Of a DNA stretch of 64,000 bases, positions 52,059-60,467 are shown piece after piece. Below the pieces are notes generated by a model, which searched no databases, was not told where the DNA came from, and saw only the letters and a list, made by a program, of their open reading frames with translations. Every line of letters begins with the position of its first letter. The stretch's first letter is position 1. The translations under genes were made by a program, and so were the position numbers. Source of the DNA: an archaeon (GTDB lineage Archaea; Thermoproteota; Nitrososphaeria; Nitrososphaerales; UBA183); assembly GCA_021828185.1 (NCBI GenBank), contig JAKASI010000001.1, positions 771,336-835,335 on the forward strand. Direction: 5' to 3'.

Positions 52059-52583
52059 CTAATCCTTTGACAGCCGCCTGGGGATGGGGCAGAAGGGGCA
52101 GATCGCTGGGTCTCCTTCCAATGAGAGGCTGGAGACGCTGTGCCGCGTCTTCATGGACCTCCAGACCGCCCCCTCGCTCGCCACCCCGGAGAGGTGGATC
52201 GCCTCGTGCTCCCTGATTATCGGCAGAAGTCTGCAGCGGACGCAGATCGGCTTTACGAAGGCGGTGGTTGTCATCGCAGCGATGAACATCGTCCCTCCTG
52301 CGGTCCCCAGCACCCAGGCCGACAGGATCGGCCCTGCGGCCCCCATGGGGCCTGCCAGCAGTCCGCCCACGATGGCGCTCATAGCCATGAGCAGCACCCC
52401 CAGGGCTGCACCCGTCCGCCCCGGATACAGGGTCAGCCCCCTGGTGCTCCTCGAGAGCGATGGGACGGCCAGGGCGGGGACCATGGCCTGCAGGGGGATC
52501 GTGAGCCGGACGACTCTCATGCGACTGCATATCTCCTCCCACTCTCCTGGGACCGCTGCCTTCAATGCGGCTGACATCGCCAA
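52059..52583 (-). CDS. Membrane protein with Cys motifs (174 aa)
   Basis: Two pairs of hydrophobic helices (RLTIPLQAMVPALAVPSL, GVLLMAMSAIVGGLLAG, ILSAWVLGTAGGTMFIAAMT) and a cytosolic C-terminal region with CVRCRLLPIIREHEAIHLSG and ICPFCPIPRRL, which could hold a metal. It ends directly before RLI. Function unknown. Confidence 0.6.
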   Translation of the reverse strand: MAMSAALKAAVPGEWEEICSRMRVVRLTIPLQAMVPALAVPSLSRSTRGLTLYPGRTGAALGVLLMAMSAIVGGLLAGPMGAAGPILSAWVLGTAGGTMFIAAMTTTAFVKPICVRCRLLPIIREHEAIHLSGVASEGAVWRSMKTRHSVSSLSLEGDPAICPFCPIPRRLSKD

Positions 52584-52587
52584 AGTC

Positions 52588-53421
52588 CTAGTGCTGTCCT
52601 CTGCGTGTTCTCCGCAGTCTGCCCTCGACCCTCTCTCTCAGGAGGGAGAGGTCCTTCGATACGGGGCCCGACATCCTCAGCACGATGGGGGTGACCGAGA
52701 CGTGCTCGTCGACCACCACCGCCTCCGCGTCAGTCCTCTCGGGGAAGCTCGACAGCCTCTCTCCGAACAGCCAGTAGTACGCCCTCCCCCGCGGGTCTCG
52801 CCGGACGATGACCTTGTCGGTGTACTTCCGTCTCCCGACTTCTGTCAGCTTGATGGGGGTGTTCTGCTGCACCTTCCGCGGAAAGTTCACGTTCAGGATT
52901 TCCGCTCCCTCGGGCATCCCGTTCTCGAGTACGTCGCGTATTATCTCCCCCGCTATCATCCCTGCGTTCTTGAAGTCCGGCTGGTCGTACTCCAGGGCGA
53001 AGAGGGACTCCCCGCTGACCTCCATGGAAAACGCTATGGCCGGGATCCCACTTATGGCAGATTCCAGGGCTGCAGCCACGGTCCCCGAAGCGAGGATGTC
53101 CTGGTAGGTGTTGTTGTCCCCGATGTTGATCCCCGAGACCACGAGGTCCGGCTTCCTGGGGAGGACCTTGTTCACCCCGACCATGACGCAGTCGCCGGGA
53201 GACCCTGACACGGCGTAGCACTCGAAGTTATCTCTCCTCACTCTCGTCACCCGGAGCGGCTTGTGAAACGTCATGCTCAGGGCCGTGGCGCTCTGAGGCT
53301 GTTCCGGCGCGACAATGATGGCCTCGGCGTGCTTGGCTGCAGCCCGGGCGAGCTCGACGATCCCGTTGCTCTGCACGCTGTCGTCGTTGGTGACCATCAC
53401 CAGCTTCCTATCTTGCGACAA
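52588..53421 (-). CDS. surE: 5'/3'-nucleotidase SurE
   Basis: 277 residues. VMVTNDDSVQSNGIVELARA is the SurE metal motif (TNDDG, here DDS). VAPEQPQSATALSMT, GSPGDCVMVG and VVSGINIGDNNTYQDILASG (the SGiN.G.N......SGTVgaA motif) follow. It dephosphorylates nucleoside monophosphates under stress. It overlaps the regulator gene upstream by 14 bases. Confidence 0.93.
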   Translation of the reverse strand: MSQDRKLVMVTNDDSVQSNGIVELARAAAKHAEAIIVAPEQPQSATALSMTFHKPLRVTRVRRDNFECYAVSGSPGDCVMVGVNKVLPRKPDLVVSGINIGDNNTYQDILASGTVAAALESAISGIPAIAFSMEVSGESLFALEYDQPDFKNAGMIAGEIIRDVLENGMPEGAEILNVNFPRKVQQNTPIKLTEVGRRKYTDKVIVRRDPRGRAYYWLFGERLSSFPERTDAEAVVVDEHVSVTPIVLRMSGPVSKDLSLLRERVEGRLRRTRRGQH

Positions 53422-54016
53422 TATGCCTCGCCTTCGCCAGCGCTTTATCTAAAGTCCTTCTGTCCTCGATACCATAGTACCTTGCCAGCACCTTGAGGCC
53501 ATCTTCGAGGGTCTCTTCCGTAAGTGCGACCTCCAGAGCCAGTCCCTCTTCTGGACTGATGGGGAGTCGCTCAAGGCTGTTCCTGAGCGCCTCCCTCTCG
53601 TCCGTGAGTTCGTCTATCATCCTCCCTAGCTTCCTAGCCTGGTCCTTGACTCTGTGCTGAAGAAGGAGAACGTCGGCGGCCCTATCCTCGAGGTCCGGGG
53701 GCCCTCCGACGCCCGGAGCTCCTGCAGGGAGCTTGCGGGTAGGCTTGACAACGATGAGGTCTGAAGTCGAGTAGTTCCCAATCAGCTCCCCTGCAGCAGC
53801 GTAGACTGTCCGCGCCTTCAGGTTCCTCGTCGGCAACCGCTTCTCTTCCACTAGCCCCAGTTCAGCCAGTCGCTTCAAGTGTTTCAGTACCCCCTGAACC
53901 GTGATGCCTACGATAGAGGAGAGCTCGGATAGCGTCCTTGGCCTGATGGAGAGGGCATTTTCGATTTTCAGCCTGGCTCCAGACGAGAGGATCTCGTCCA
54001 GTGTTTTCGGGTCCAA
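53408..54016 (-). CDS. ArsR-like regulator with coiled-coil tail
   Basis: 202 residues. The N-terminal winged helix is ILSSGARLKIENALSIRPRT and LSELSSIVGITVQGVLKHLK, with the wing at LVEEKRLPTRN. The rest is helical and likely coiled-coil (LLQHRVKDQARKLGRMIDEL). It is divergent from the Hsp20-CDC48 genes and overlaps surE, so it may be a regulator of this stress set. That is inference. Confidence 0.75.
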   Translation of the reverse strand: MDPKTLDEILSSGARLKIENALSIRPRTLSELSSIVGITVQGVLKHLKRLAELGLVEEKRLPTRNLKARTVYAAAGELIGNYSTSDLIVVKPTRKLPAGAPGVGGPPDLEDRAADVLLLQHRVKDQARKLGRMIDELTDEREALRNSLERLPISPEEGLALEVALTEETLEDGLKVLARYYGIEDRRTLDKALAKARHIVAR

Positions 54017-54035
54017 CAGCAGTCTGAGCAGAAGG

Positions 54036-54053
54036 CTTTATTAAAGAGTTTAG
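54036..54053. promoter_or_regulatory. Shared promoter region of the Hsp20 and regulator genes
   Basis: CTTTATTAAAGAGTTTA is the AT-rich core between divergent starts at 54016 (-) and 54075 (+); TATTAAA can serve as a TATA box for both. Confidence 0.6.
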
Positions 54054-54074
54054 CCTGACGCTAATTAACTGAGC

Positions 54075-54590
54075 GTGAATCAGACGAGCGAAGACAGGCG
54101 AAGAGATCTGAGAGACGTTCTTGACGAGCTTGATGACTACTTCGAGAATTTCCAGAGACATATTGACGAAGCCGTCAAGAGCAGCATCCTGGGAGCGGAG
54201 AAATCCGTCAAACCGTTCGTCGCTGGGTTCTCCTTCAATCTTGGGCCGGAGGGCAGGCCGTCGGTACAGCCCTTCGGAGACAACCTAACGAGGGGGGATG
54301 GAGTCAGGTCCCCCATCAACGAACAGGTCCTCGACGAGGTGAACGGGACACTTAGGCTCCTATTGGAGATGCCGGGGGTCGAGAAGAATGGCATTAACGT
54401 GGAAACCACGGAGGAGACAGCGGTGGTCTCAGCGGAGAACGATGGCCGCAAATACCGGGCAGAGATAGAACTGAAGTCTCCAGTCAAGCCGGACAGCGGC
54501 AAGGCAGAGTACAGGAACGGAATCCTGGAGATTTCATTTTCATTGAAGGACAAGACTAATAAGGGCTTCAGGAGAGTAAACGTTGTCTGA
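54075..54590 (+). CDS. Hsp20/alpha-crystallin small heat shock protein
   Basis: 171 residues, GTG start. The alpha-crystallin domain runs from DEVNGTLRLLLEMPGVEKNG to the end: RKYRAEIELKSPVKPDSGKA and EYRNGILEISFSLKD (conserved NGvLei). The N-terminal ~90 residues are an acidic, helical oligomerisation region. It holds unfolded proteins. It overlaps the CDC48 start by eight bases, so the two are made together. Confidence 0.92.
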   Translation: MNQTSEDRRRDLRDVLDELDDYFENFQRHIDEAVKSSILGAEKSVKPFVAGFSFNLGPEGRPSVQPFGDNLTRGDGVRSPINEQVLDEVNGTLRLLLEMPGVEKNGINVETTEETAVVSAENDGRKYRAEIELKSPVKPDSGKAEYRNGILEISFSLKDKTNKGFRRVNVV

Positions 54591-56802
54591 GAGTGGCGCT
54601 GGAGTGAGTCAGCAGCAGGTCCAACTGAAGGTCCTGGAAGCGTATACCCGCGACGTCGGAAGAGGGGTTGCCAGGATCGACTACGACGCCATGGACGCGC
54701 TGGACGCCTCCACCGGAGATGTGATCGAGATCAAGGGGAAGAGGAGGACGGTAGCGAAGTGCCTCCCGCTCTACCCGTCCGACGAGGGGAGAGGGATTGT
54801 AAGGATAGACGGGCTCATCAGGAACAACGCCGGTGTCGCCATCGGAGACGTCGTGGTCGTCAAGAAGGTGAAGGCGCCCCCGGCGGAGAAAGTCGTGGTT
54901 GCGCCGCTGGAGGCGGTGCCCCCGATTGACGAGCGCTACCTCGCCGACGCGTTGGAAAGCGTCCCCGTGACCAAGGGTGACAACATCATGATCCCGTACT
55001 TCGGAGGAAGGCTCACCTTCCAGGTGGTCGGCGTTAGCCCTGTCGCAGACGCGGCTCTGATCACGCAACGCACAGTCTTCGTGATCTCCGAGAAGGGTGA
55101 GGCTCTCCGCGGTGTCCCGCAGGTGACCTACGAAGACATCGGGGGCCTGAAGGACGAAATCCAGAAGGTCAGGGAGATGATCGAGCTCCCGCTCAGGCAC
55201 CCTGAGATCTTCGAGAAGCTGGGGGTGGAGGCTCCGAAAGGGATTCTGCTCTACGGTCCGCCGGGGACCGGCAAGACTCTGCTTGCGAAGGCGGTCGCCA
55301 CGGAGAGTAACGCCCACTTCATACCGATTAGCGGCCCCGAAATCATGAGCAAGTTCTACGGCGAATCCGAGGCGCGCCTCCGCGAGATATTCAAAGAGGC
55401 GAAAGAAAAGGCTCCCACCATCATATTCATCGACGAGATAGACTCCATCGCCCCCAAGAGAGAAGAAGTGACCGGGGAGGTCGAGAGGAGGGTCGTCAGC
55501 CAGCTGCTCTCGCTCATGGACGGCCTGGAGGCCCGCGGCAAGGTCATCGTAATCGCTGCCACGAACAGGCCCAACGCCATCGACCCTGCCCTGAGAAGGC
55601 CGGGCAGGTTCGACAGGGAGATTGAGATCAAGGTCCCTGACAAGAAGGGGCGGCTGGAGATCCTGCAGATCCACACCAGGCACATGCCCCTCGCCCAGAA
55701 CGACGACAAGCACGGCAATGTCGAAGGGATAGTTGATATCGAGAAGCTAGCAGCCGTGACCCACGGGTTCGTGGGGGCGGACCTGGAGTACCTTTGCAAA
55801 GAGGCGGCCATGAAGACCCTTCGCCGCAACCTTCCTGAAATCAAGCTGGAGGAGGACAGGCTGAGCCCGGAGACCCTGGACAAGCTCATAGTCACCATGG
55901 CTGATTTCGAAGGCGCCCTCAAAGACGTCATGCCCTCGGCGATGCGCGAGGTCTACTTGGAGACCCCCGACGTGAAGTGGGCAGACATCGGAGGGCTCGA
56001 GTCGGTGAAGAAGGAGCTGCAGGAGGCGGTGGAGTGGCCCCTGAAGTATCCGGACCTCTACGACAAGATCGGATACAGCATGCCCAAAGGAATAATGCTC
56101 TACGGACCGTCAGGGACGGGGAAGACCCTCCTGGCAAAGGCGGTGGCGACGGAGAGCGAAGCGAACTTCATCAGCGTCAGGGGGCCCGAGCTCCTCAGCA
56201 AGTGGGTGGGAGAGTCGGAGCGCGGCATCAGAGAAGTGTTCAGGCGGGCCAGGCAGGCCTCCCCCTGCGTGATATTCTTCGACGAGGTGGACGCCTTGGC
56301 CCCTACTAGGGGGATGGGCGGGGACAGCATGGTGACGGAGCGCGTCGTGAGCCAGCTGCTCACCGAGCTGGACGGAGTCCAGAGCCTCCAGGGGGTAGTG
56401 GTCCTCGCAGCCACCAACAGGATCGACATCGTAGACCCAGCCCTCCTCAGGGCAGGGAGGTTCGACAAGCTGGTTCAGATCCCCCTCCCCGACAAGCCTG
56501 CCAGGAAGGAGATACTGAAGATCCACACCAAGGGGGTCCCCATAGCTAAGGACGTCGACCTAGACAGGATCGTTGACATGACGGAAGGATTCAGCGGTGC
56601 AGACATGGCCTCCCTTACGAACACGGCGGTTTCGATCGTCCTTCAGGCGTTCGTGTCGAGGTATCCCAAGCCTGAAGACGCCAAGAAACACGTGGACGAG
56701 GCGGTGGTGGGGATGGAGCACTTCGCCGACGCCATCAAGAAGGTCAGGTCCTCCAGGGAAGGGAAGCCCATGGAGAAGGTCGCTGTCCCCTACTACAGGT
56801 AG
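54583..56802 (+). CDS. AAA ATPase CDC48/VCP
   Basis: 739 residues, TTG start. N domain 1-190; D1 with [18 protein letters not shown] at about 225-242 and [15 protein letters not shown]2 with [18 protein letters not shown] near 508 and [15 protein letters not shown]. The D2 Walker A uses Ser for the usual Pro (GPSGTGKT). It unfolds proteins using ATP. The C-terminal tail ends VPYYR, like the HbYX-type ends (hydrophobic-Tyr-x) that dock on archaeal proteasomes. Confidence 0.97.
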   Translation: MSESGAGVSQQQVQLKVLEAYTRDVGRGVARIDYDAMDALDASTGDVIEIKGKRRTVAKCLPLYPSDEGRGIVRIDGLIRNNAGVAIGDVVVVKKVKAPPAEKVVVAPLEAVPPIDERYLADALESVPVTKGDNIMIPYFGGRLTFQVVGVSPVADAALITQRTVFVISEKGEALRGVPQVTYEDIGGLKDEIQKVREMIELPLRHPEIFEKLGVEAPKGILLYGPPGTGKTLLAKAVATESNAHFIPISGPEIMSKFYGESEARLREIFKEAKEKAPTIIFIDEIDSIAPKREEVTGEVERRVVSQLLSLMDGLEARGKVIVIAATNRPNAIDPALRRPGRFDREIEIKVPDKKGRLEILQIHTRHMPLAQNDDKHGNVEGIVDIEKLAAVTHGFVGADLEYLCKEAAMKTLRRNLPEIKLEEDRLSPETLDKLIVTMADFEGALKDVMPSAMREVYLETPDVKWADIGGLESVKKELQEAVEWPLKYPDLYDKIGYSMPKGIMLYGPSGTGKTLLAKAVATESEANFISVRGPELLSKWVGESERGIREVFRRARQASPCVIFFDEVDALAPTRGMGGDSMVTERVVSQLLTELDGVQSLQGVVVLAATNRIDIVDPALLRAGRFDKLVQIPLPDKPARKEILKIHTKGVPIAKDVDLDRIVDMTEGFSGADMASLTNTAVSIVLQAFVSRYPKPEDAKKHVDEAVVGMEHFADAIKKVRSSREGKPMEKVAVPYYR

Positions 56803-56805
56803 CCG

Positions 56806-57801
56806 CTAGGTCTCGTCGCCGCTCCGGACAGGGTTCTCGGGTCCGCCCACCTGCCCCTGGGTGCCGCTGAGAAGCCTCTCCCAGTACTGCGCCTCGATGG
56901 AGAGTCGCCGGGCGAAGTCGACGGGGTGTTTGATTATCCCTTCCAGCGCACCTCCCAGTTCCTTCTCGTGAAGGTCGGCGATGTAACTGAGGGAGACGCC
57001 GTCCGTGTTCATCAGCTTCTGAATCCTTTCTGTCGCGAAGGCATAGCTCTGCTTCAGGGAGTCCATAGTCTCGTGATCTGCAAAGGCGCTGGCGAGAAAA
57101 ATGAGGTCTCCGCTCCTGATGAACTCCTCCAATGAAAAGCCCTTTTTCTTCATGTACGAGTAGACGTAGCTCGGGGGGAGCAGGTCGAGCTGGTCGATGA
57201 CCGAGAATATCGTCCTCGCTTCGGGCCTCTTGACGACCCTGTACCTTTCGGCAGTCACCTTCCTGAGGTCGACCACGGCGATGAATGGAATCACGTACTG
57301 GTAGTCCTTGCGGAGCGATTTGGTCAGCTTGCTCCGCACCCAGGCCTTGATGTCTTCCTGCGTGTTGAGGCCCTCCGGGGTCCGCGACGGCGGGAGGACC
57401 CACACGTTGTCGTGGACGAGGGTGAACCCAAGCTCCTGCAGCCTCTCCCTGATCTCGAGGGAGGGCTTCCTCTTGTATTTCTCCATGTGCCGGAGGAGCA
57501 GTACCGCGTTGAGCGGCTTGTCGTAATACCTGAGCATCTCATCAGTCGTCACTCCTGAGGCAGCGAACTGGTGCTCCAGCCTCCGGACCAGCCTCCGGAA
57601 CTCGCCCTCCTTCTTTGCTTCACCATCGGCGTCGGGATGGACTGCGGGCTCCCCGTCTATGGGGATGCGTTCGATTACCGCGGCGATCAGGTCCTCCTCG
57701 CTCGGCCTCCGCATAAGGGGTCCGATTGTCTTCCTGAACGGCTTCGCGAACCTTCCGAAGAAGTCAATCCCGGGCAAGGGTGCGCCACCCCGCGCCCGCA
57801 T
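56806..57801 (-). CDS. Uncharacterised protein downstream of the tubulin-like gene (331 aa)
   Basis: A soluble, mostly helical protein. It has GEFRRLVRRLEHQFAASGVT, then DKPLNAVLLLRHMEKYKRKP and VWVLPPSRTPEGLNTQED (an alpha/beta core), and DYQYVIPFIAVVDLRKVTAE with PPSYVYSYMKKKGFSLEEFI. No nucleotide-binding or catalytic motif. It lies on the same strand as the coiled-coil and tubulin-like genes, 41 bases after the former, so it is a candidate partner of the filament protein. Converges with CDC48. Confidence 0.6.
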   Translation of the reverse strand: MRARGGAPLPGIDFFGRFAKPFRKTIGPLMRRPSEEDLIAAVIERIPIDGEPAVHPDADGEAKKEGEFRRLVRRLEHQFAASGVTTDEMLRYYDKPLNAVLLLRHMEKYKRKPSLEIRERLQELGFTLVHDNVWVLPPSRTPEGLNTQEDIKAWVRSKLTKSLRKDYQYVIPFIAVVDLRKVTAERYRVVKRPEARTIFSVIDQLDLLPPSYVYSYMKKKGFSLEEFIRSGDLIFLASAFADHETMDSLKQSYAFATERIQKLMNTDGVSLSYIADLHEKELGGALEGIIKHPVDFARRLSIEAQYWERLLSGTQGQVGGPENPVRSGDET

Positions 57802-57842
57802 TCGTCTTATATGGAGTCAGGCCCGCCTGCGGCCGCCGACTG

Positions 57843-58391
57843 CTAACCTCGGGGGCCGAGCTTGAGGGCAACGGTCTTTCGTACACTCCCAAACGCCTCC
57901 ACAATCTTCTGTTTCGCGAAGTATTCGTCCACTTCGTTGACCTCTATCCTGTCCGGCGAGATGACAACCTCGCCTATCTTCAGGGGCGACGGGAGCCCCA
58001 ATATGTCCGAGAGCGCCTCCACCGTCTTCGGGTATGACGCGTTGAACCTGTAGTAGAATGTGAAGTGTTTCCCCTCGGCCACTGGGGCGGGGTCCAGTGG
58101 GACCACCAGCTCCGACGAGGAGAAACCTCTGACCAGGGTCTCGTGGGCCTGCTTCACTGCGGCCGCCGCCTCTGCCCTCTCCTTCAGGAGTTGCTCCTCG
58201 CTCTGCTTCACGTGGAACGGCTCCTGGTAGTCGAGCCCTATCAGTGAGTAGAAGCCCTTGTCCTTCTCCGACCTCCTGGGCTGCTCCTTCAGCTCCCGCT
58301 GGACCCGGGCGAGTTCAGCGTCGAGGTTCCCGAGCCTCTTCTTCTGCTCGACGAGCTGACCAGCGACGACCTCGACTTCGGGCAGATTCAT
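57843..58391 (-). CDS. Coiled-coil protein next to the tubulin-like gene (182 aa)
   Basis: Residues 1-35 form a coiled coil (GQLVEQKKRLGNLDAELARV), a second helix runs at 65-90 (QSEEQLLKERAEAAAAVKQA), and the C-terminal half is a globular alpha/beta domain (HFTFYYRFNASYPKTVEALS, KIGEVVISPDRIEVNEVDEY). The start is seven bases after the tubulin-like stop, which strongly suggests co-translation. It may be an adaptor or filament-binding protein. No family recognised. Confidence 0.65.
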   Translation of the reverse strand: MNLPEVEVVAGQLVEQKKRLGNLDAELARVQRELKEQPRRSEKDKGFYSLIGLDYQEPFHVKQSEEQLLKERAEAAAAVKQAHETLVRGFSSSELVVPLDPAPVAEGKHFTFYYRFNASYPKTVEALSDILGLPSPLKIGEVVISPDRIEVNEVDEYFAKQKIVEAFGSVRKTVALKLGPRG

Positions 58392-58398
58392 GGGGGCA

Positions 58399-59766
58399 TC
58401 AACCCAGGTGGCCGGTCACATTGATGACTGCCTCCTTGAACTCTTCGTGCGACAGCCCCCGTTTCTGATACTCGTCTTTGTAGGAATCCCAGGCGTCCTC
58501 CGCTTCGGCGATCAGCGGGAGAAGCCTCTTCCCGATGGCCTTCACGTTGAGGAGTATGCAGGCGGAAGCGGGCTCCCCATCCATGGCAGGCACTTTGACG
58601 AAAATCATTCTCTTGTTGGAGATCTTGAACTTCTCCTCGAGCAGGGCCTTGAAGTACTCCCTCTGCTCTGCGGTCAGCTGGCCCTTGGTCTTGATGATTA
58701 TGCAGGCCGAGTCCCTCGGGCCCGGCTCTATCTCCTCTCCCTCGGGGGCCAACTCCCACAGTATCCCATGGTTGTTGTCTTTGATGTCCTCCTCGATGGA
58801 GCTCATGGTCGACCCTCCCTTGGGGACGAGGGGGATCAGCCAGGGGACTACGAACCTCGGCTTTCCGCCAGCCAGCCAGGTCCTGAAGTTGGACATGTCC
58901 CACTCCGTCTCGCGGATGAACGAGTTCATGAATTCGGCGATGGCGTGGGCCGCGAGGAGGTTCATATCCCGATAGTCGCGCCACCCCACCTGTATCTGCT
59001 TCGGGAGCTCGTCTACAATGGAGCTCCTCGACTTGAACAGGTCGGCGAACATCGTCGCCTGCTTCCTCAACACGGCGTTGTCCAGGAGGATGGGGGCGTC
59101 CGCATACTTGATCTGGTGGGTGAGGCTCATCACGATGCTGATGTGCGACGCTCCGTGGATGACCGGATCCCATCCGAACTCTGGGATCGTCGCGAACGTC
59201 GCTATGGTCGCCTGACCGAGGTTATCCCCTTCCTTCATGTACCTCATGAATTCCGAGGAGAAGGAGCCCCCTGTCCCCCCGCCCATGCTGAAGGGGAGGA
59301 TGAATCCCCTCACCGGCTCCGGGGAGACACCGCGGATCCTCGTGGCCAGGTCCTGCTTCTCCTCGATCTCCTTCTTGAACCTCGTACGGCCCTCGGCCCA
59401 GTTGCGCGCCGCCCCTCCGAGACCGTACACTGCATGCTTGTCCTTCATGGCGAATAGTTTTGGGTAAGACTGCAGAATCAGGTTGGCCGACCGCGGGTCC
59501 AGGTCCACCAGGAGAGCCCTGGGGACCAGCGGCGTCTCCCCCCTTCGCAGGGACGCACCGAATCGGAGAATCGTGCTACCGTACCTTCTCAGCACCTCGA
59601 GCTGCTGCTTCTCACCCTTCAGCACGGGTGCCTTGGGGTCCGCTCCAACGTCTATCAGGACCCACCTGTACGCCTCTGCCCCTATCCCCACCCCCGCGTG
59701 CCCCATGGATGCGATGATTACGGGGTTGGGAGCCAGCGGTGCTTCCTTGAGGATATCGTATGACAA
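58399..59766 (-). CDS. Tubulin/FtsZ-superfamily GTPase
   Basis: 455 residues, TTG start, the length of tubulin. Matches in order: IASMGHAGVGIGAEAYRWVL (16-35), the T1-like loop; RALLVDLDPRSANLI (83-97), like RavlvDlEp; GGAARNWAEGR (117-127), like aGNNWAkG; FSMGGGTGGSFSSEFM (159-174), the T4 signature GGGTG[ST]G with the last two residues swapped; APILLDNAVLRKQ (224-236), like DNeALydI; YRDMNLLAAHAI (265-276), like YgdLNhlvs; and WDMSNFRTWLAGGKPRFVVP (289-308), the T7/H8 region. It probably binds GTP and polymerises. It resembles tubulin, CetZ or artubulin more than FtsZ. Starts about 25 bases from a TATA box shared with the vWA gene. Confidence 0.82.
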   Translation of the reverse strand: MSYDILKEAPLAPNPVIIASMGHAGVGIGAEAYRWVLIDVGADPKAPVLKGEKQQLEVLRRYGSTILRFGASLRRGETPLVPRALLVDLDPRSANLILQSYPKLFAMKDKHAVYGLGGAARNWAEGRTRFKKEIEEKQDLATRIRGVSPEPVRGFILPFSMGGGTGGSFSSEFMRYMKEGDNLGQATIATFATIPEFGWDPVIHGASHISIVMSLTHQIKYADAPILLDNAVLRKQATMFADLFKSRSSIVDELPKQIQVGWRDYRDMNLLAAHAIAEFMNSFIRETEWDMSNFRTWLAGGKPRFVVPWLIPLVPKGGSTMSSIEEDIKDNNHGILWELAPEGEEIEPGPRDSACIIIKTKGQLTAEQREYFKALLEEKFKISNKRMIFVKVPAMDGEPASACILLNVKAIGKRLLPLIAEAEDAWDSYKDEYQKRGLSHEEFKEAVINVTGHLG

Positions 59767-59786
59767 CGGCGTAGGCGTCGCAGGAA

Positions 59787-59798
59787 CTTTATTATGCG
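59787..59798. promoter_or_regulatory. Divergent promoter of tubulin-like and vWA genes
   Basis: CTTTATTATGCG sits 21-32 bases from TTG 59766 (-) and about 37-48 from ATG 59835 (+). On the minus strand it reads CATAATAAAG. It is the only AT-rich block between the genes. Confidence 0.6.
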
Positions 59799-59834
59799 TT
59801 TAGAGCGCCCCAGCCTCGGAGCCCCCACTCAACC

Positions 59835-60407
59835 ATGAGCCAGAAGATGGCGGAAGCAGAAGACAGGCTCTACATGTTGGACGGGTCGCGCAGCATGAAC
59901 GAGAAGCTCAAGGGAGAGAAGGTGAGCAAAGCCGGGGCGGTCCGGCAGACGCTGATGGACTTCTGCATGGAGAGGTGGTCAGCTTCCTACTATCCCTGGC
60001 CCCTGCGCGTCGGGATCACGGCGTACCGCCTCCTCGGCACGCCTGGGAAGACTGCGTTCGACGAGATCATCCCCCTCGACCCCGAGCCCATCAGCCTCGA
60101 ACTCTGGCGGCTCGAAGAATTCACTGGCAAAGGAGGAGCGATAATCAGAGACGCGCTCGTGCGGGCCCTGGACATCCTGAAGGAGTCTCCCAGAGGGAAG
60201 AGGAAGCTGGTGCTCATAGGGGACGGCGGTGACAGCGGAGCTGACCCGGGGGACGTCGCCCGGGAGATTGGGGGTCTAGGGGTAGAGGTCCTGAGCGTGG
60301 AGCTCGGAAAGGAGTCGAGCCACCCGATGCGAGCGGTTGCGAAGGAGGCCGGGGGGAAGTACCTTCTTGCGAAGACGGCCGACGAAGTCAGGCGGTTCAT
60401 CATTTGA
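59835..60407 (+). CDS. von Willebrand A domain protein
   Basis: 190 residues, essentially one vWA domain. The MIDAS motif is YMLDGSRSMNEKL (DxSxS at 16-20), the Thr/Gly loop FTGKGGAIIRDAL, and the third acidic loop LVLIGDGGDSGADP. No signal peptide or anchor, so it is cytoplasmic and likely mediates protein-protein contact through a divalent metal. Its divergent promoter is shared with the tubulin-like GTPase; joint function is an inference. Confidence 0.85.
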   Translation: MSQKMAEAEDRLYMLDGSRSMNEKLKGEKVSKAGAVRQTLMDFCMERWSASYYPWPLRVGITAYRLLGTPGKTAFDEIIPLDPEPISLELWRLEEFTGKGGAIIRDALVRALDILKESPRGKRKLVLIGDGGDSGADPGDVAREIGGLGVEVLSVELGKESSHPMRAVAKEAGGKYLLAKTADEVRRFII

Positions 60408-60467
60408 CTCGCTGTCCGGAGCTTGGAGGACAGGCTAAGTAGCCGCCCGGAGGACGGCGGGAGAAAG

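Noticed and set aside
59835..60407. vWA protein as part of a MoxR-type chaperone pair
   Set aside because: No MoxR-type AAA gene is adjacent; the nearest AAA protein, CDC48, is 3 kb away in another operon.
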